In this document: positions 47,455 through 58,819 of the stretch, in pieces
Position numbering within the stretch: the first letter of the stretch is position 1
How the letters are laid out: every line of letters begins with the position of its first letter
NCBI GenBank assembly: GCA_014607495.2
Contig: CP053159.1
Location: 10,671,501 to 10,735,500, forward strand
DNA length: 64,000 nucleotides
Direction: 5' to 3'
Source of the DNA: Carposina sasakii
Lineage: Eukaryota > Arthropoda > Insecta > Lepidoptera > Carposinidae
The notes under the pieces: generated by a model
Databases searched by the model: none
The model's input: the letters and a program-made list of their open reading frames with translations, nothing else
Told to the model about the DNA's origin: nothing
Position numbers and translations under genes: made by a program

Positions 47455-48520
47455 AGTAGGTCCTTTACATAATATCAATTAAGTATATTACATCACCAAC
47501 AACTTATTTTTCTTATTAACCTGTTTTATAACTTGTATTAAAATATATACATCGTGCGAAAAGTCTATAAGGTCTCTATTCCTTTTTTAGAGTATGCAGA
47601 GAACTGGAAGAGAAGTTATTTCGAGCGTGTGATTTTTTTTTTTTCATATAATTTGGAATTTCCCAACTAATGTAGGTATGCAAAATTTTAAAAGATTGGT
47701 TGAGTAAAGCGTGAAGGTAACAATAAACCAAACGTACCTGCTTTCTGGTCAAAGGCCATATACTTACTCCTGTTACCCCCCTAAAGCTGATGTAGATACT
47801 CTAGCAAAGATTTCTAGATCCTTCTTAGCAGAGCAGATGACTGACCATCATCATGATATCAATGGGAGGCCTTTAGTAGTAAAATTGTCGCTATGGCAAA
47901 TTTAAATTTACTGAATGGTTAGTAGAATAGAACAAACCATTAATTGGCATAGTGTACAATTATCGAACTACCTACACTTATCGAACTATCCATGCAGACA
48001 GACAACTACCAACTTGTAACGACAAAATAAAATTCTAGGTGCTTTTCGTAAAATAAAACACGCGACACCACCATCAGCGCCTGCCTACAAAGTAAAGCAA
48101 ATTATCGTAACTACGAGAGTAGTTTCTACTAAAGTGGTTGTCCCAAATACATTTTTTAGATCATCAAACAGAATATTCTGAGAAAAGTATCAGAAGTCAT
48201 TGGACTAAGCTGCATAGGGTATAGGGCATTAGTACCTATAGGTTATCACGGGTCACGCACGTACATAGCCTTATGGCAGACAGTCAGACGCATAGTAAGT
48301 TTTCGTAATAGGGTCCTGTTTTTAGGCAAACCATCTAGTTTTTCTGTCACACCTGCCGGAGAACTACTGCCTATTCGGTCTTTTAACGCAGACGAATTTG
48401 CAGACGCCGACGACAGCTTACCAGATAATAAATAAGATATGAATCATAAATTCAGCTATCGATATAAATACTATCTGATAAAAGCATAGACAAGCATAAA
48501 CAACTGCTTCTTCCATTCAA
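47455..48520. other. No recognisable feature
   Basis: AT-rich; no ORF with family features, RNA gene or repeat recognised. Confidence 0.4.
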
Positions 48521-48524
48521 TATT

Positions 48525-48752
48525 GCTGGACGAGTGGTGCCGGCAGAGTAGAATTCGTACCACCCCATGTCTGTCTGTGGGTATCGTATAAGGCGATTAA
48601 GGATTTCCGGGAAGTGGGCAGCAGCGCCTCCCGTGTTGACAACATAGTCCAAAATACAAACTGCGGTCACCAACCCGCCTGCCCAGCGTGGTGACTATGG
48701 GCAAATACCCCCCATGGCAGTCTTGTGGTAGTACTGCAATAGGCTGATGATG
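48525..48752 (+). repeat. RTE-tail SINE copy
   Basis: 'gtggtgccggcagagtagaa', 'gtatcgtataaggcgattaa', 'cggtcaccaacccgcctgcc' and 'actgcaataggctgatgatg' match 62300-62560, with a deletion near the 3' end. Confidence 0.65.
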
Positions 48753-48759
48753 GTGATAA

Positions 48760-49260
48760 ACTGAACCGTGGTCCAATCTAAGTAAAGCTTTTCATAGCTT
48801 TTTTTCAGCACATTTTTAATATGGAGGCAGGGTAGTTACCCGCCAAGATGAACCAAAAACAAAGCGAAAGGGCATCACAAACTTTATGCCTTAGGCAAAT
48901 TATGTAGGTGAGAAGTTTCGTTCCAAGAACTAATTTCTAACAGAAAACTAATGGTCAATGCACGCCTAATGTGAATGTAGCGCAATAGCTAAGCCATATA
49001 TTTTTACTAAGGTGTAGTTAGTTTGTGAGTTTGGCTTTTAAGAGTTAGGGCATGCAATGTAGAGTTAGAATTTCTTTTTTTATTATTGAAAATTTGTTAT
49101 ACCTTTTAATAGAAGACGGGCTGAGTGACAAAAACATGTGCTACATAATTTCATCAAGATCAAAACCACTACAGCCATCTAGGCTTTTTACGCGGTACCT
49201 ACTAATATTCTTTAACTTTAACTCAGTGACGTGACTTTTCTGAACGCAATGAATCCCTGA
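48760..49260. other. No recognisable feature
   Basis: AT-rich, no feature supported. Confidence 0.35.
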
Positions 49261-49265
49261 ATTAG

Positions 49266-49385
49266 GGCTGCCATCCGTCCGGGTTTCCCCGGATTTGTCC
49301 TAGTTTGGAGGGCGTCCAGGGAGCGTCCGGGCGGGGTTTTTAAATAGTGTCCGGATAAAACCGGGACACTTTTTATGTCAAGGGA
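49266..49385 (+). repeat. Fragment related to the hAT-like MITE at 28456
   Basis: 'gggctgccatccgtccgggt' and 'ccccggatttgtcctagttt' resemble the left end at 28456 ('gagttgccaaacgtcttgtt', 'gagacatgtcctgcttttta'). No right terminus is identified. Confidence 0.35.
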
Positions 49386-49389
49386 AATT

Positions 49390-50230
49390 TGATTAACTTG
49401 ATAGAATGAAATGTTTTGCAAATAAATTACGCTATTACATAGTGAAAAATTTGGTACGCCAAATATAGCCGCTCGCTCCGCGCATCCCGCTCTATGTAGG
49501 TATAAAATCAATCAATGATACGGGACCCCTATTCTAACATGTGTAAGCAAAAATATAGATTATGGCGTGAGAATAATAAAATAAAATACTAAAATATATA
49601 GTAAAAGTACTATTTAAAAAAAAAATTAACAGTAAAATTGGTAAATAATTCTCGTTCGCTTCGCCCGCATCACCATTTCCATGATGTTATGAGTAGTTAT
49701 AAGCGTCACAAATTCTTTAAAGAGCCTGCATTTTCCGGAAGTACATGGCAACTTATGTACCAAAAATTTTGTAAAAATTTCGCGCTCACCATACTCAACT
49801 ATGTAGGTACTGCCAATAGATGTAAGAAAATTGGTAGGTAGGTACGGTAAATATAAACCGTGCCTACGTATGTTTTTATTTTTTGTCGAGGGAGTATAAA
49901 TTACACACCCCCTTTTCACCAGCCTATTTAGGCACAAATATCACTCTAGCAACGAGTGTAAAATCGTTTCACCATTGTAAACATTTTTTTTACAGGGCGA
50001 CCTACTAAAGTACCTTTGAACTCGTATTTACCTGAATGTTCCACACTTGGAAAAACTTGGAAAAAAAACACGACTCGCTTGTTCGGCTATAATTACACTG
50101 TAACATTTTTTACAACCTCATTCATTTCAAAGAAATGGTAAATTCTAGTAAATTAAAATCAAAAGCCATACTCATAGGTACATTACATATTTTTAAATCT
50201 AGACTTGCCTTGTTTTAAAAAAAATACATT
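49390..50230. other. No gene recognised
   Basis: Contains a 103-codon minus-strand open frame (49626-49937) without any domain or typical composition, so I do not call it a gene. Confidence 0.35.
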
Positions 50231-50234
50231 AGGT

Positions 50235-50345
50235 ACAGGCATAACATACATATTAATCACGCCTTTATCCCTTACGGGGTAGGCAGAACATCAAGGGCCG
50301 ATAGAATCATATGGTGCCACTTCTGACTAATTTTGAGGGTATAAT
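50235..50345 (+). repeat. Copy of the 'cttacggggtaggcag' repeat
   Basis: 'cacgcctttatcccttacgg', 'gtaggcagaacatcaagggc' and 'gatagaatcatatggtgcca' match 15716-15835. Confidence 0.55.
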
Positions 50346-50399
50346 TGAGATGCAGTTTTTTTCACTCCTATAGCAGCATAGAAGAAACATGTACAGGTC

Positions 50400-50660
50400 A
50401 TCATCATCAACCTATTACAATCCACTGCTGAACGTAGGCCTCCCCCAGGGCACGCCACAAGACTGCCATGGGGGGTATTTGCCCATAGTCACCACGCTGG
50501 GCAGGCGGGTTGGTGACCGCAGTTTTTATTTTTGAACTATGTTGTCAACACGGAAAGCTCTGCTGCCCACCTCCCGGAAACCCTTAATCGCCTCGTACGA
50601 TACCTACGGGTAGACATGGGGTGATACGAATTCTACTCTGCCGGCACCACGCGGCTAAGT
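50400..50660 (-). repeat. RTE-tail SINE, full-length, inverted
   Basis: The plus strand starts 'catcatcatcaacctattac' with 'gtaggcctcccccagggcac', 'gggcaggcgggttggtgacc' and 'cgcctcgtacgatacctacg', and ends 'ctctgccggcaccacgcggc'. Confidence 0.65.
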
Positions 50661-51405
50661 GACAAGTAGTTCGTTATCTGAGAGAACGGCTCGTATAATT
50701 ATGTCCTTTAATCGTCATGAATAAAATTTTGTGGTAGGAGATACAGCATTATTTGTGTAGTGAATCTCCGAAAGATCGCAGGAAGTAAGTACTTAATTTA
50801 AGAAAATCCGTGTAATCGAATACCAAGCAACAAAAGCTGGCAACTTTTTGATGCGGGTCATTTGAGATTGCGCGGCGTATTTAATAGCATGAATCTATTA
50901 AATATCCATTTAGACGTTTTTCTAGGAAATATAAAAAAATAATATAATTATGCTGATATTAAAAAATTACTTTCAAAATTTATCATTACTAGATAGTATG
51001 AGTGGGTGGGTATTGCCTAAATTCACGTAAAACGTGTTTGTGCATCTGGCCTTCACTATCCAATGAGATAGAGGTTAAACGTGTGCCCTAATAAAATCTT
51101 TACGTAAACCTGACCTTAAGATTAACATTAAAATTATGTTATTCGGGGAACTAATATGATTGTTAACAATAAAATTCACACCTTTGCTTATCTGCTAGAA
51201 ATAAGTCATTGGTTTCCCAAAAATACACAATCTACGAGTACATAGGTATCTGTCTATATGCCGCTCTTGATCATGCAGGTGGTGCCAGTAATAAGAATAA
51301 ACAAACGTGCCCTAATTCTCCGACACATACCTACCTAGGTACGTAAGGTGCTGATAACCTTGAGCATTCAATTGTAATAAGCACATCTGAAAAATATGTT
51401 AAGGT

Positions 51406-51580
51406 AAGGTGGGTTCCCACGGTGCGTGATTTCGCGGACGGACGCGGACGCGCCGACGGCTACGACGGACGCGCATCACGGACGCGTCTGTATTACCACG
51501 GACGCTCCGTTTCCCACCATCCGTGGTGCGGGCTGGTGCGCGTCCGTCCGTAATATCACGCACCGTGGGAACCCACCTTT
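51406..51580. mobile_element. GC-rich inverted-repeat MITE
   Basis: Terminal inverted repeats of about 24 bp (AGGTGGGTTCCCACGGTGCG at 51407-51426 and its complement ending at 51578) enclose a GC-rich core rich in 'cggacgcg' units. The short open frame over it is a by-product of composition. Class not assigned; no clear target duplication beyond the near-matching 'gta'. Confidence 0.6.
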
Positions 51581-51689
51581 ACGTTACAGAGTAATAATCG
51601 AAACTTATCGAACGTTTCGGCGAGCATTATGGCGAAAGGACATTTTCGAGCTTTGATTGAGCCGAGCTTATTGTACAGCGGGACCGCCG

Positions 51690-51694
51690 CGCCG
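51690..51694 (+). repeat. Transib target-site duplication, left
   Basis: CGCCG, repeated at 55287-55291. A GC-rich 5-bp duplication is characteristic of Transib insertion. Confidence 0.9.
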
Positions 51695-52035
51695 CACAGT
51701 GGTTCCAATGTATGGGAGGTGCTGGACATTCGCATCCAAAAAATAAAATTGGTGAATCTTGAGAAACTAATTATGCCATCTTGTTTGGTAGATCAATGTC
51801 TTTGAAAGTTATTATTTAAAGTTTTTTTGTAACTGTTATATTTGAGGAGATAATTGAGAAATAGTATCTTCTTACTATGGAAATGGTCAAACTTACTTAC
51901 ATATCTCTTGATTCCGGCCTCGTTTCAAGTTGCGGTCTTCGGTATTGTGTTTATATTTGAGAGAACTACAATTAATGCTAACACACATAGTGCGCCAAAC
52001 GTGCACTTTCTGCGGTACATAGAGATGTCTATTTT
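51695..52035 (+). repeat. Transib left terminal inverted repeat
   Basis: Starts CACAGTGGTTCCAATG and extends about 340 bases; the right copy is 54945-55286. Beyond it a weaker match ('actacaatgaaagtgatctt') continues to about 52085. Confidence 0.92.
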
Positions 52036-52358
52036 TATATACGAAAAAGTTCCATACTGAACACTACAATGAAAGTGATCTTGTAATTTTGATTTTTGAC
52101 ATGTCCAAAATGTAGGTCAAATGGTTTGAGAACTAAATTACACTAAAATTGTTAGTGGTAGTATTTATTTAATAAAATTCAAAAAATACGAAAAGCACAA
52201 CATGCATTATAAATCTATAAAATAGTACAGATAAATTTAACTAAAAATGTCTATAAACACAGAGAGAAAGACCCTAGTTACACGAATGAGATCTTTTTAT
52301 TAAACTGTAATAAAAAATTTATTTATTTATATTTATTTTAATTAAAATTTTAATTTAT

Positions 52359-54554
52359 TTATGAATCGTCTTTACAATCATCATCGATCAATTCTGATGC
52401 GGAGTCTATTTCGATTAACTCGTTTATATCGACAAAATTAAATTTACCTGTCTCGGATATAATCAGTTCATAAAATTCTGAGAAACAAGATTTTTTAATA
52501 AATTTGTTATACATTAGGCGAATACTTGTAAGAACCGGATCAGAAGATAATAAAAGATTGTGTAGTACATCTTCATTACACGAGACACTGCTATGTTTTC
52601 TTGAATGTCCTTCGCGGTACTTTCTAAATTCTTTATTTCGTGCCTCCGAGGCTTCTTCGGACAAAAAGCCGATAGGCATCATTGAAAAGTTCTCAATGAC
52701 ATCTGGCCCATGGACCAGCAATTTGTGGAGACTAGACGGCATATAAAACCATGGATATAATTCCACGTAGAGCAAAGTAGTGTCATTACAGAACATACGA
52801 AATTTGTCAATGTCGAGTTTCTCTCCTGAAGATATACACTGTAAAATGACAGCTAGCCTTCTTAAAAGTCTCGCATCTAATCCGGTTAATTCAGCAGATT
52901 TTTCTGGGTTTTCAAAAAACCTTCTAGCACAATTACCGGTGTTGGTGGTTCCACTCCCTTGCTTGACAACATCAAGACGCATTCCAGTTTCTTTTTTGAA
53001 GTTTTCTTGAATTGCTGATTTTCTTTCAGCAACATTCTTCTTTGCTTCATCACCTCTAGCTTGCCATGATTTTATGTCTAATCTGTATGCGATGTGAAGA
53101 CAACACTCCATGGTCCGGATCCATGCATGGAGCGAGCTAAGTCCGTATTTAAACATGTCTTCGTGCACTGGCTTGCTTCTTACTTTACTAATGTCGTTCA
53201 TCTCATTTGGACGCGCTTTGCAAATGTCGCACACTGATGCTGCTGTGCCTGATATGTATGAGTGAATCTTACCATCTATCATCGTCAAATGCAACTGGTG
53301 CTTTACACTTACGTCATCGCTCTTAGTAGGTTGCAGAAGCTTAATCTCTTCTTCGAATTCAGACATCTCCATTTGAACATTTTCTTTTGTTTCTTTGATG
53401 AACTTGATTAGGATTGGTCGACAAAGAGATGTTGACGAGGGCCGCTCATTTTCCCAAATTATTTGGCCAGTTTCGGATGTGAGCCGGATTGGTACAAGAC
53501 TTGCAACAAATACACTGGCGAAATTCGTTTCCTCAGTTTCACTTGTTTTCTGGTGGTAAACACTTTGATCCGAAGCACCGTCAAAGCCCCATTTGCTCAC
53601 GAGCACCAGGTTTTTCTCCTCAGTGGTAGAGAGGTTTTGGGTTTGTAGAAGTCTTGTCGTAGTAAGGTCTAGCAACGCTTGCAATTTGATTTTAGCAGAG
53701 TGTTCAGTAATTGTAACGTCTTCTTGTTTTGGGTAACATTTCTTTTTTTCTTTCAGAAGCATGTAATAACTGGGATATTGAGCTACTCCTTCTTTAGCAT
53801 GAAAATCCCGTAAAGTCATATAACGCCATTTTGAAAGGTTCATCGACACAAACAAAGCTAGGGCCTTTAGTGGAGATATACATTTATCTGAATCTGTGGT
53901 ACTCCGTCCGCCAATGAAATCTTTGATCTTAGAAGCTTCTGTAGGATTTTCCATTAAAAACTTCATAATATCAGCTACATCATTTTCCCCTGCAGCCCTA
54001 AGACTGCTTTGTGCAGAAAACATAATCTCGTCAGTGCTGCTAGATGCCCTAAGTACTTCAGTGCGTCTTTTCTTTTGACGAGGACTTAAATCTTCAAAGG
54101 GCTTACGAGGAGAGACATGAGTACACGTAGAGGCATCGGATTTAGAAGGTAAATTCGTCTGCTCAGTAGTTTCTTCTTCTATTGCGTTCGTAGGTAATAC
54201 TTGTAAAGGCAAATTATTTTCCTTTAGGGAATCCGGCCACTGGACTTCAGACTGCAACCACTCTGAGTGTTTATTTAGAAACTTTCCTTCGCTTCTTCCA
54301 GCTTGAGACCATTTAGGATAGATCCGGTAGCAAAATCGACGACACCAGTTCTTTAAGTCTTCTTCGGCACCTTCACAAAGAGAAACGTTGCAATTCGTTT
54401 TAAGGACACCGAATAGATGATCAAAGTCACGTAGATCATTGTGTTTGCGTAAAGCGCAATAAAGGTCAAGATTTGTAACAAATCCACGGAAAGACATATT
54501 TATTAGAACGAAATAGAAATCAAAACTGATGTAAAATAAAGGATTACCAACCAA
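52359..54554 (-). CDS. Transib transposase (RAG1-like DDE recombinase)
   Basis: 731 codons from the first ATG; the more likely start is the second Met (54497, MSFRGFVTNL), giving 712 residues. The family cuts DNA by a hairpin mechanism and is ancestral to RAG1. Visible, numbered from the first ATG: catalytic D325 in KWGFDGASDQS, D427 in TMIDGK, E637 in EEASEARNKEFRKYRE; zinc ligands C442 and C445 (CDIC), H610 and H615 (LHKLLVHG), matching the RAG1 core pattern; conserved blocks GLSSLHAWIRTMECCLHIAY and TGNCARRFFEN. The N-terminal 200 residues are variable, with a basic RQKKRRTE stretch (nuclear signal-like). No intron is needed and no break is seen. It reads from the right end inward. Confidence 0.95.
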   Translation of the reverse strand: MVGNPLFYISFDFYFVLINMSFRGFVTNLDLYCALRKHNDLRDFDHLFGVLKTNCNVSLCEGAEEDLKNWCRRFCYRIYPKWSQAGRSEGKFLNKHSEWLQSEVQWPDSLKENNLPLQVLPTNAIEEETTEQTNLPSKSDASTCTHVSPRKPFEDLSPRQKKRRTEVLRASSSTDEIMFSAQSSLRAAGENDVADIMKFLMENPTEASKIKDFIGGRSTTDSDKCISPLKALALFVSMNLSKWRYMTLRDFHAKEGVAQYPSYYMLLKEKKKCYPKQEDVTITEHSAKIKLQALLDLTTTRLLQTQNLSTTEEKNLVLVSKWGFDGASDQSVYHQKTSETEETNFASVFVASLVPIRLTSETGQIIWENERPSSTSLCRPILIKFIKETKENVQMEMSEFEEEIKLLQPTKSDDVSVKHQLHLTMIDGKIHSYISGTAASVCDICKARPNEMNDISKVRSKPVHEDMFKYGLSSLHAWIRTMECCLHIAYRLDIKSWQARGDEAKKNVAERKSAIQENFKKETGMRLDVVKQGSGTTNTGNCARRFFENPEKSAELTGLDARLLRRLAVILQCISSGEKLDIDKFRMFCNDTTLLYVELYPWFYMPSSLHKLLVHGPDVIENFSMMPIGFLSEEASEARNKEFRKYREGHSRKHSSVSCNEDVLHNLLLSSDPVLTSIRLMYNKFIKKSCFSEFYELIISETGKFNFVDINELIEIDSASELIDDDCKDDS

Positions 54555-54944
54555 TTTATACTACACTACCCTCATTACTGCGTACTGCGTACAATTGTTA
54601 TTCTTGTAATGTTTTAGTACTAATGATTTCAATTAATAATCACCTGCATCAAATAATTGTTGAAAATGCTTAAAATTACTCTAAGAATGACATCTGTAAT
54701 TGATAGAAATGCTAATGACTACTGTCTTAATGATAATGCAATAATTTCATTAATTAATTATTTAAAAGTCTAAGACCGTCTGTGGATCGATCGTTGCCCT
54801 CGTTTGCAAATTAATTAATTTAATTATTATTTTTTTATTTCTGCAACATCATTTATCGATACGCATATTTAGAGGGGCCCTTATTCCTCTATGATTTTAA
54901 CAGAAAATTGTAAGATCCTTGTCATTGTAGTATATTATAATATA

Positions 54945-55286
54945 AAAATCAAACATTTCTATGTACCGCAGAAAGTGCACGTTTGGCGCACTATGTGTGT
55001 TAGCATTAATTGTAGTTCTCTCAAATATAAACACAATACCGAAGACCGCAACTTGAAACGAGGCCGGAATCAAGAGATATGTAAGTAAGTTTGACCATTT
55101 CCATAGTAAGAAAACACTATTTCTCAATTATCTCCTCAAATATAACAGTTACAAAAAAACTTAAAATAATAACTTTTGAAGACATTGATCTACCAAACAA
55201 GATGGCATAATTCGTTTCTCAAGATTCACCAATTTTATTTTTTGGATGCGAATGTCCAGCACCTCCCATACATTGGAACCACTGTG
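54945..55286 (-). repeat. Transib right terminal inverted repeat
   Basis: Ends CACTGTG on the plus strand (CACAGTG inward). It mirrors 51695-52035 with a few substitutions and short indels, and carries the likely promoter of the transposase. Confidence 0.92.
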
Positions 55287-55291
55287 CGCCG
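55287..55291 (+). repeat. Transib target-site duplication, right
   Basis: CGCCG, identical to 51690-51694. Confidence 0.9.
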
Positions 55292-55639
55292 CGCCGTCAC
55301 CGTGTATACAATATTTTCAGCGGTGCGATATGTTCAGTTCAACAAAAACGGCGAAAGGTCGATATTCTGTTATAAATGAATGCTCACGTCCACCAGCAAT
55401 TTTATTTTTATTTCATTTATTTACTAAATTAAGTGTTGCCTTGACATTGACTAAGTAGTCAATCTAGATTATTTAGGTAGATAAGGTAAGTGTTTTTACT
55501 TACTTCGCAAGTAAATAGGGAGAAAGAGGAGGGAAGTTTACGCCCTTCGGAGACCATGATAATATTATGTATACTATAGCTAGATTATACATAATAAAAT
55601 ATGATCCGCACATCTGGTTAATACCTTTTCAGGTATGAG

Positions 55640-55795
55640 GGTTGTCGTCAGGCAGGCAGCCGCCAGTACAACCAATGCCAAATCTTTGGCAATGCGAATA
55701 TCGAAAGAAAACATGTTGCACCGACCCCATAAACATTATTTATGGGGTCGGCGCAACATGGGATAAAGGCAGGAAGATAATGATTTGTTATATAA
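55640..55795 (+). repeat. Dispersed repeat with a 49-base hairpin
   Basis: Shares 'atgccaaatctttggcaatg' with 4410-4505. At 55712-55760 a 22-base arm (catgttgc.ccgaccccataaa) folds back with one mismatch on its complement over a 5-base loop. Confidence 0.55.
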
Positions 55796-55799
55796 ATAA

Positions 55800-56410
55800 A
55801 AAGCCAGCACACATGTTTTTGAATATCGCAATGACATTGACATTTTCCAAAATCAACAAAAAATTAACTGCTTGATTACCTTGAGTTGAGCAACTCGCAC
55901 GCAACTCAATGTGAAATGTTATATTTTATATCTGCTCTAAAATTTACTAGAAGACGCATATGAATTCGACCACATTTAAAATTCCCGTATTTTTCTTTCA
56001 TGACGGAATTTCAAGAAATCCTTTGTTATCGATAATCTTCATAATTTTTTATAAAGAAAACATTTCAGGTCTCTTATCAGCCAATTATCAACCTAAATCG
56101 GTTGGACGTTGATTCATAATTCATTCATTCAGGACAAAGAATTTGATATGTGCAGATAAAATCAATAACTCACCCTTTTCCCCAGTCGATTGGTCTATTT
56201 AACTTATTTACGAAATAAAAGCCCTTTACCGTTTTTCACCGTTCCTCTGTTGACAATTAAATCTATAGCCTGTAGCTCTACCACGAACCAATCCATATTA
56301 TAACAACGCCCTATGACATCATTTTCACAGAGTGGAATATTACGTTACGTCATCAGCAATACTTCAGCTCGGCCCCACTTATCGAGTCGATACAACGTGG
56401 AGGTGTCCTC
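55800..56410. other. No recognisable feature
   Basis: AT-rich, no feature supported. Confidence 0.35.
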
Positions 56411-56416
56411 ACAATA

Positions 56417-56680
56417 CAGGATGTAACAGAAAGGGTATATTAAGCAAAAATCTAAGAAAATAGCCCACTATAGAGAACCTATACCTAAAATTTGAGACTC
56501 AAAATCACATGTTTAGTCTTCAAGATTGTATGGACATTCCTTAGTTGTTTATGAATTCTCCATACTATGTATCTGGAAAAATAAACATATTGTTATTTAG
56601 AGTCTGTTTTGTTGGTGGGTTTATTTTAGTGGGCTATTTACATAGCTTTTGCCTTAACATACCCCTTTTGTTACACCCTG
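56417..56680. mobile_element. M1 hairpin MITE
   Basis: Ends CAGGATGTAACAGAAAGGGT and 'tacccc...gttacaccctg', TA on both sides, arms with 'cccactatagagaacctata' and its partner 'gtgggctatttacatagctt'. Similar size to 26675-26936. Confidence 0.75.
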
Positions 56681-57147
56681 TATATGTCCATGAAGTACGC
56701 ACGGAGGTTGCGAGGAATTTGGTACAATGAACTCTGATTACTTATCTCTTTCAGTTGCTTATAAAGTGAATATTGCCATCACGCTCGTTACCCATAGACG
56801 AAACGTCTGTACGCAATAGACGTATATGAAAAATGGGAGTTTATTGTACAAAACTCTTTATTATCCGCTCAAATACTTCAGAATATAGTGTTACTGCTAC
56901 AGACCGTTACAAATGTAAAGGTTGGATATGTAGCTAATATTCACAACGTATATAACGATTTTTTTTGTTGTATATTGGTTCTACCATTTCTTACGTAATA
57001 GTTACGGTAAATTCTCCGTTGAGCGTTTATCGGAGGGTAAATTGATTATTCTCTTTTCGACTTTGGCGATCGCATAACTACATTTAATATTCCTTCTTAT
57101 ATCTACTTTATACCACTGGGGCAAGGTTTGTTAGGAATACCTTCACA

Positions 57148-57155
57148 CCTTCAAC
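57148..57155 (+). repeat. P-like element target-site duplication, left
   Basis: CCTTCAAC, repeated exactly at 58844-58851. Confidence 0.85.
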
Positions 57156-57179
57156 CATAGATTACCTCCTAAAGATACC
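57156..57179 (+). repeat. P-like left terminal inverted repeat
   Basis: 24 bp, CATAGATTACCTCCTAAAG... to GATACC. Perfect complement of 58820-58843. Confidence 0.88.
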
Positions 57180-58039
57180 GTTTCCAAAGATTTTAGTATG
57201 AACTCTAGTTCACTGAATTTGGCGGAATGCAAAGCAGTGCGGGACGTAACACTGCACTGTGATTGGCTATTTCAAGGTCGCATTGAAAATGGCGAGGGAA
57301 ATAGTGATGCGACAAAGTAGAACGAACCTATCTAAGTATCGATATTTATGCACTTTAAGCGATTTTTATTTTATCGATATCATTTTATTTTACATACATA
57401 CATATTCACACTTCTGTTCAATTCAGATTAATTTAGAAGGTCTCTGCGATTAAATTCATGTTTGCTTGAGTTGACAGAATTTTATTCCAATAACATTATG
57501 TAAGAAAACAACTGCAAACTTCAATAAATTTCAGTACGAAATTTGATATTATACCAATTCGCCCCGTTTTACAGTACACAATGTTTGCTATTATTTTTAC
57601 CCAGCTGCGGCAAGACCAAAAAGGTATAATAATTTTAGCAGACTATGTATGTATCTAAATTTATAGGTGTGTTCTACAGCGGCTAAACAAATAAATTATT
57701 TTTTGTAAATGAGGTGTTAATCGATTTTTTACTATGACCCGGGTGACAGACTACATTTTCTAGTAAAAATAAATATACGTATATACATATGTATATTACG
57801 GAATTTACAGCCAAAAAAGTAGGATGTTAAATGAAAGCAAATCCTGAGTTTAAAAATATAATAATAACACAATCAATATTAATGCGTAAAGCGAAAACGT
57901 TGTGCACTAGAAATACTTTTTATTAAATAATATATCGAAATACTCTAATATGGCCAAACGACCATGAGGTGACCACTTGAATCCGTTTCATAAAATAGCT
58001 CGTATGCATGGTTTGGGAATTAACATTTTTTGTATGCAG

Positions 58040-58645
58040 TTACACAGTTAATGTATTCCCAATGTAGACTTTGGTGGTGAAATTAAAACAGATATCACTG
58101 ACGAATGCACCGGACCTGAAAAAGAACAATTTTTATTATGACAACTATACACATAAAAGAAGTTTATAAAATTTATTTAAAAAAAAATAGGTAATCAATA
58201 TTTTCTCATACTATTTTGAGACTAGTGTAGACTATTACGTCACATGTCACGTCGTTTTAGTATGGAGAGCCGGTTACTCCATAACTGCTTTGTCATCGAA
58301 ACTACTAAATTACTATAAAATAAAATATTTTATTCTATTGTTATCGATACAAAGTCGATTACGTTATACATTCACATCACTAGCTCACGACGTACGATTA
58401 CTGTTGACAGTGACAGTGACGTTGACATATGTAAGACAGTGACAACAATAGTGATTAATGTGTTGAGGAAAAGAGACGACATATTGTAGTGCGATTATTG
58501 ACCAGTATAAACTGATCTCCGCGTCCATTGAAAAAAACATAAATAAGAAAATTTAATTTACTTACCGGTGAAATGTTATGCCATCTTTTTTGTAACTTGA
58601 CGTCTTAGCGTTCTTTCCACACCATTTCACGGAACAAGAACCCAT
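58040..58645 (-). pseudogene. Truncated THAP-domain gene of the P-like element
   Basis: Exon 1 (58645-58566) starts ATG and encodes MGSCSVKWCGKN, then SSYKKDGITFHR at a GTAAGT donor. This is the first half of a C2CH THAP DNA-binding finger (C4 and C9 seen), with the FHR.. junction that normally leads to FP. A candidate 3' exon follows an acceptor (tttttcag) and runs 58115-58040 in the right phase to TAA, and AATAAA lies near 57920. It does not carry the second Cys and His of the finger. The encoded product, about 51 residues, is therefore an incomplete THAP, consistent with an internal deletion. Confidence 0.5.
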
Positions 58646-58819
58646 GATGACACGGTTATTTAATGAAAAGTAATAAGTTTTTAAATAAAAACAATGCAAT
58701 TTACACGCACGTGCGCACGGGTCATTAACTTGGTAACTGACTGGGGCTAGCTTTCCGAGCGCGGAATTATATACAACCCAGATACAGTATGAGTGGCGCG
58801 CGTATTTTATCCTGTATGA

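Larger units (their letters stand above)
51695..55286 (-). mobile_element. Intact Transib DNA transposon
   Basis: 3592-bp cut-and-paste element. Both ends begin CACAGTG, identical to the consensus V(D)J heptamer and typical of Transib. Terminal inverted repeats are unusually long: 51695-52035 and 54945-55286 differ at only about 10 scattered positions. The 5-bp target duplication CGCCG is perfect. The single internal ORF (52359-54554, minus) is a complete RAG1-like transposase with no stop or frameshift. This combination means the copy is young and could be autonomous. Confidence 0.95.

Noticed and set aside
49626..49937. 103-codon minus-strand open frame
   Set aside because: No domain, low-complexity composition, no splice or promoter support; chance frame.
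51426..51656. 76-codon open frame rich in D, A and T
   Set aside because: Translation of the GC-rich MITE core and beyond; produced by composition.
51854..52060. Protein-like frame MRNSIFLLWKW.. found twice
   Set aside because: The two near-identical frames (51854 and 55127, opposite strands) are simply the two Transib terminal inverted repeats.
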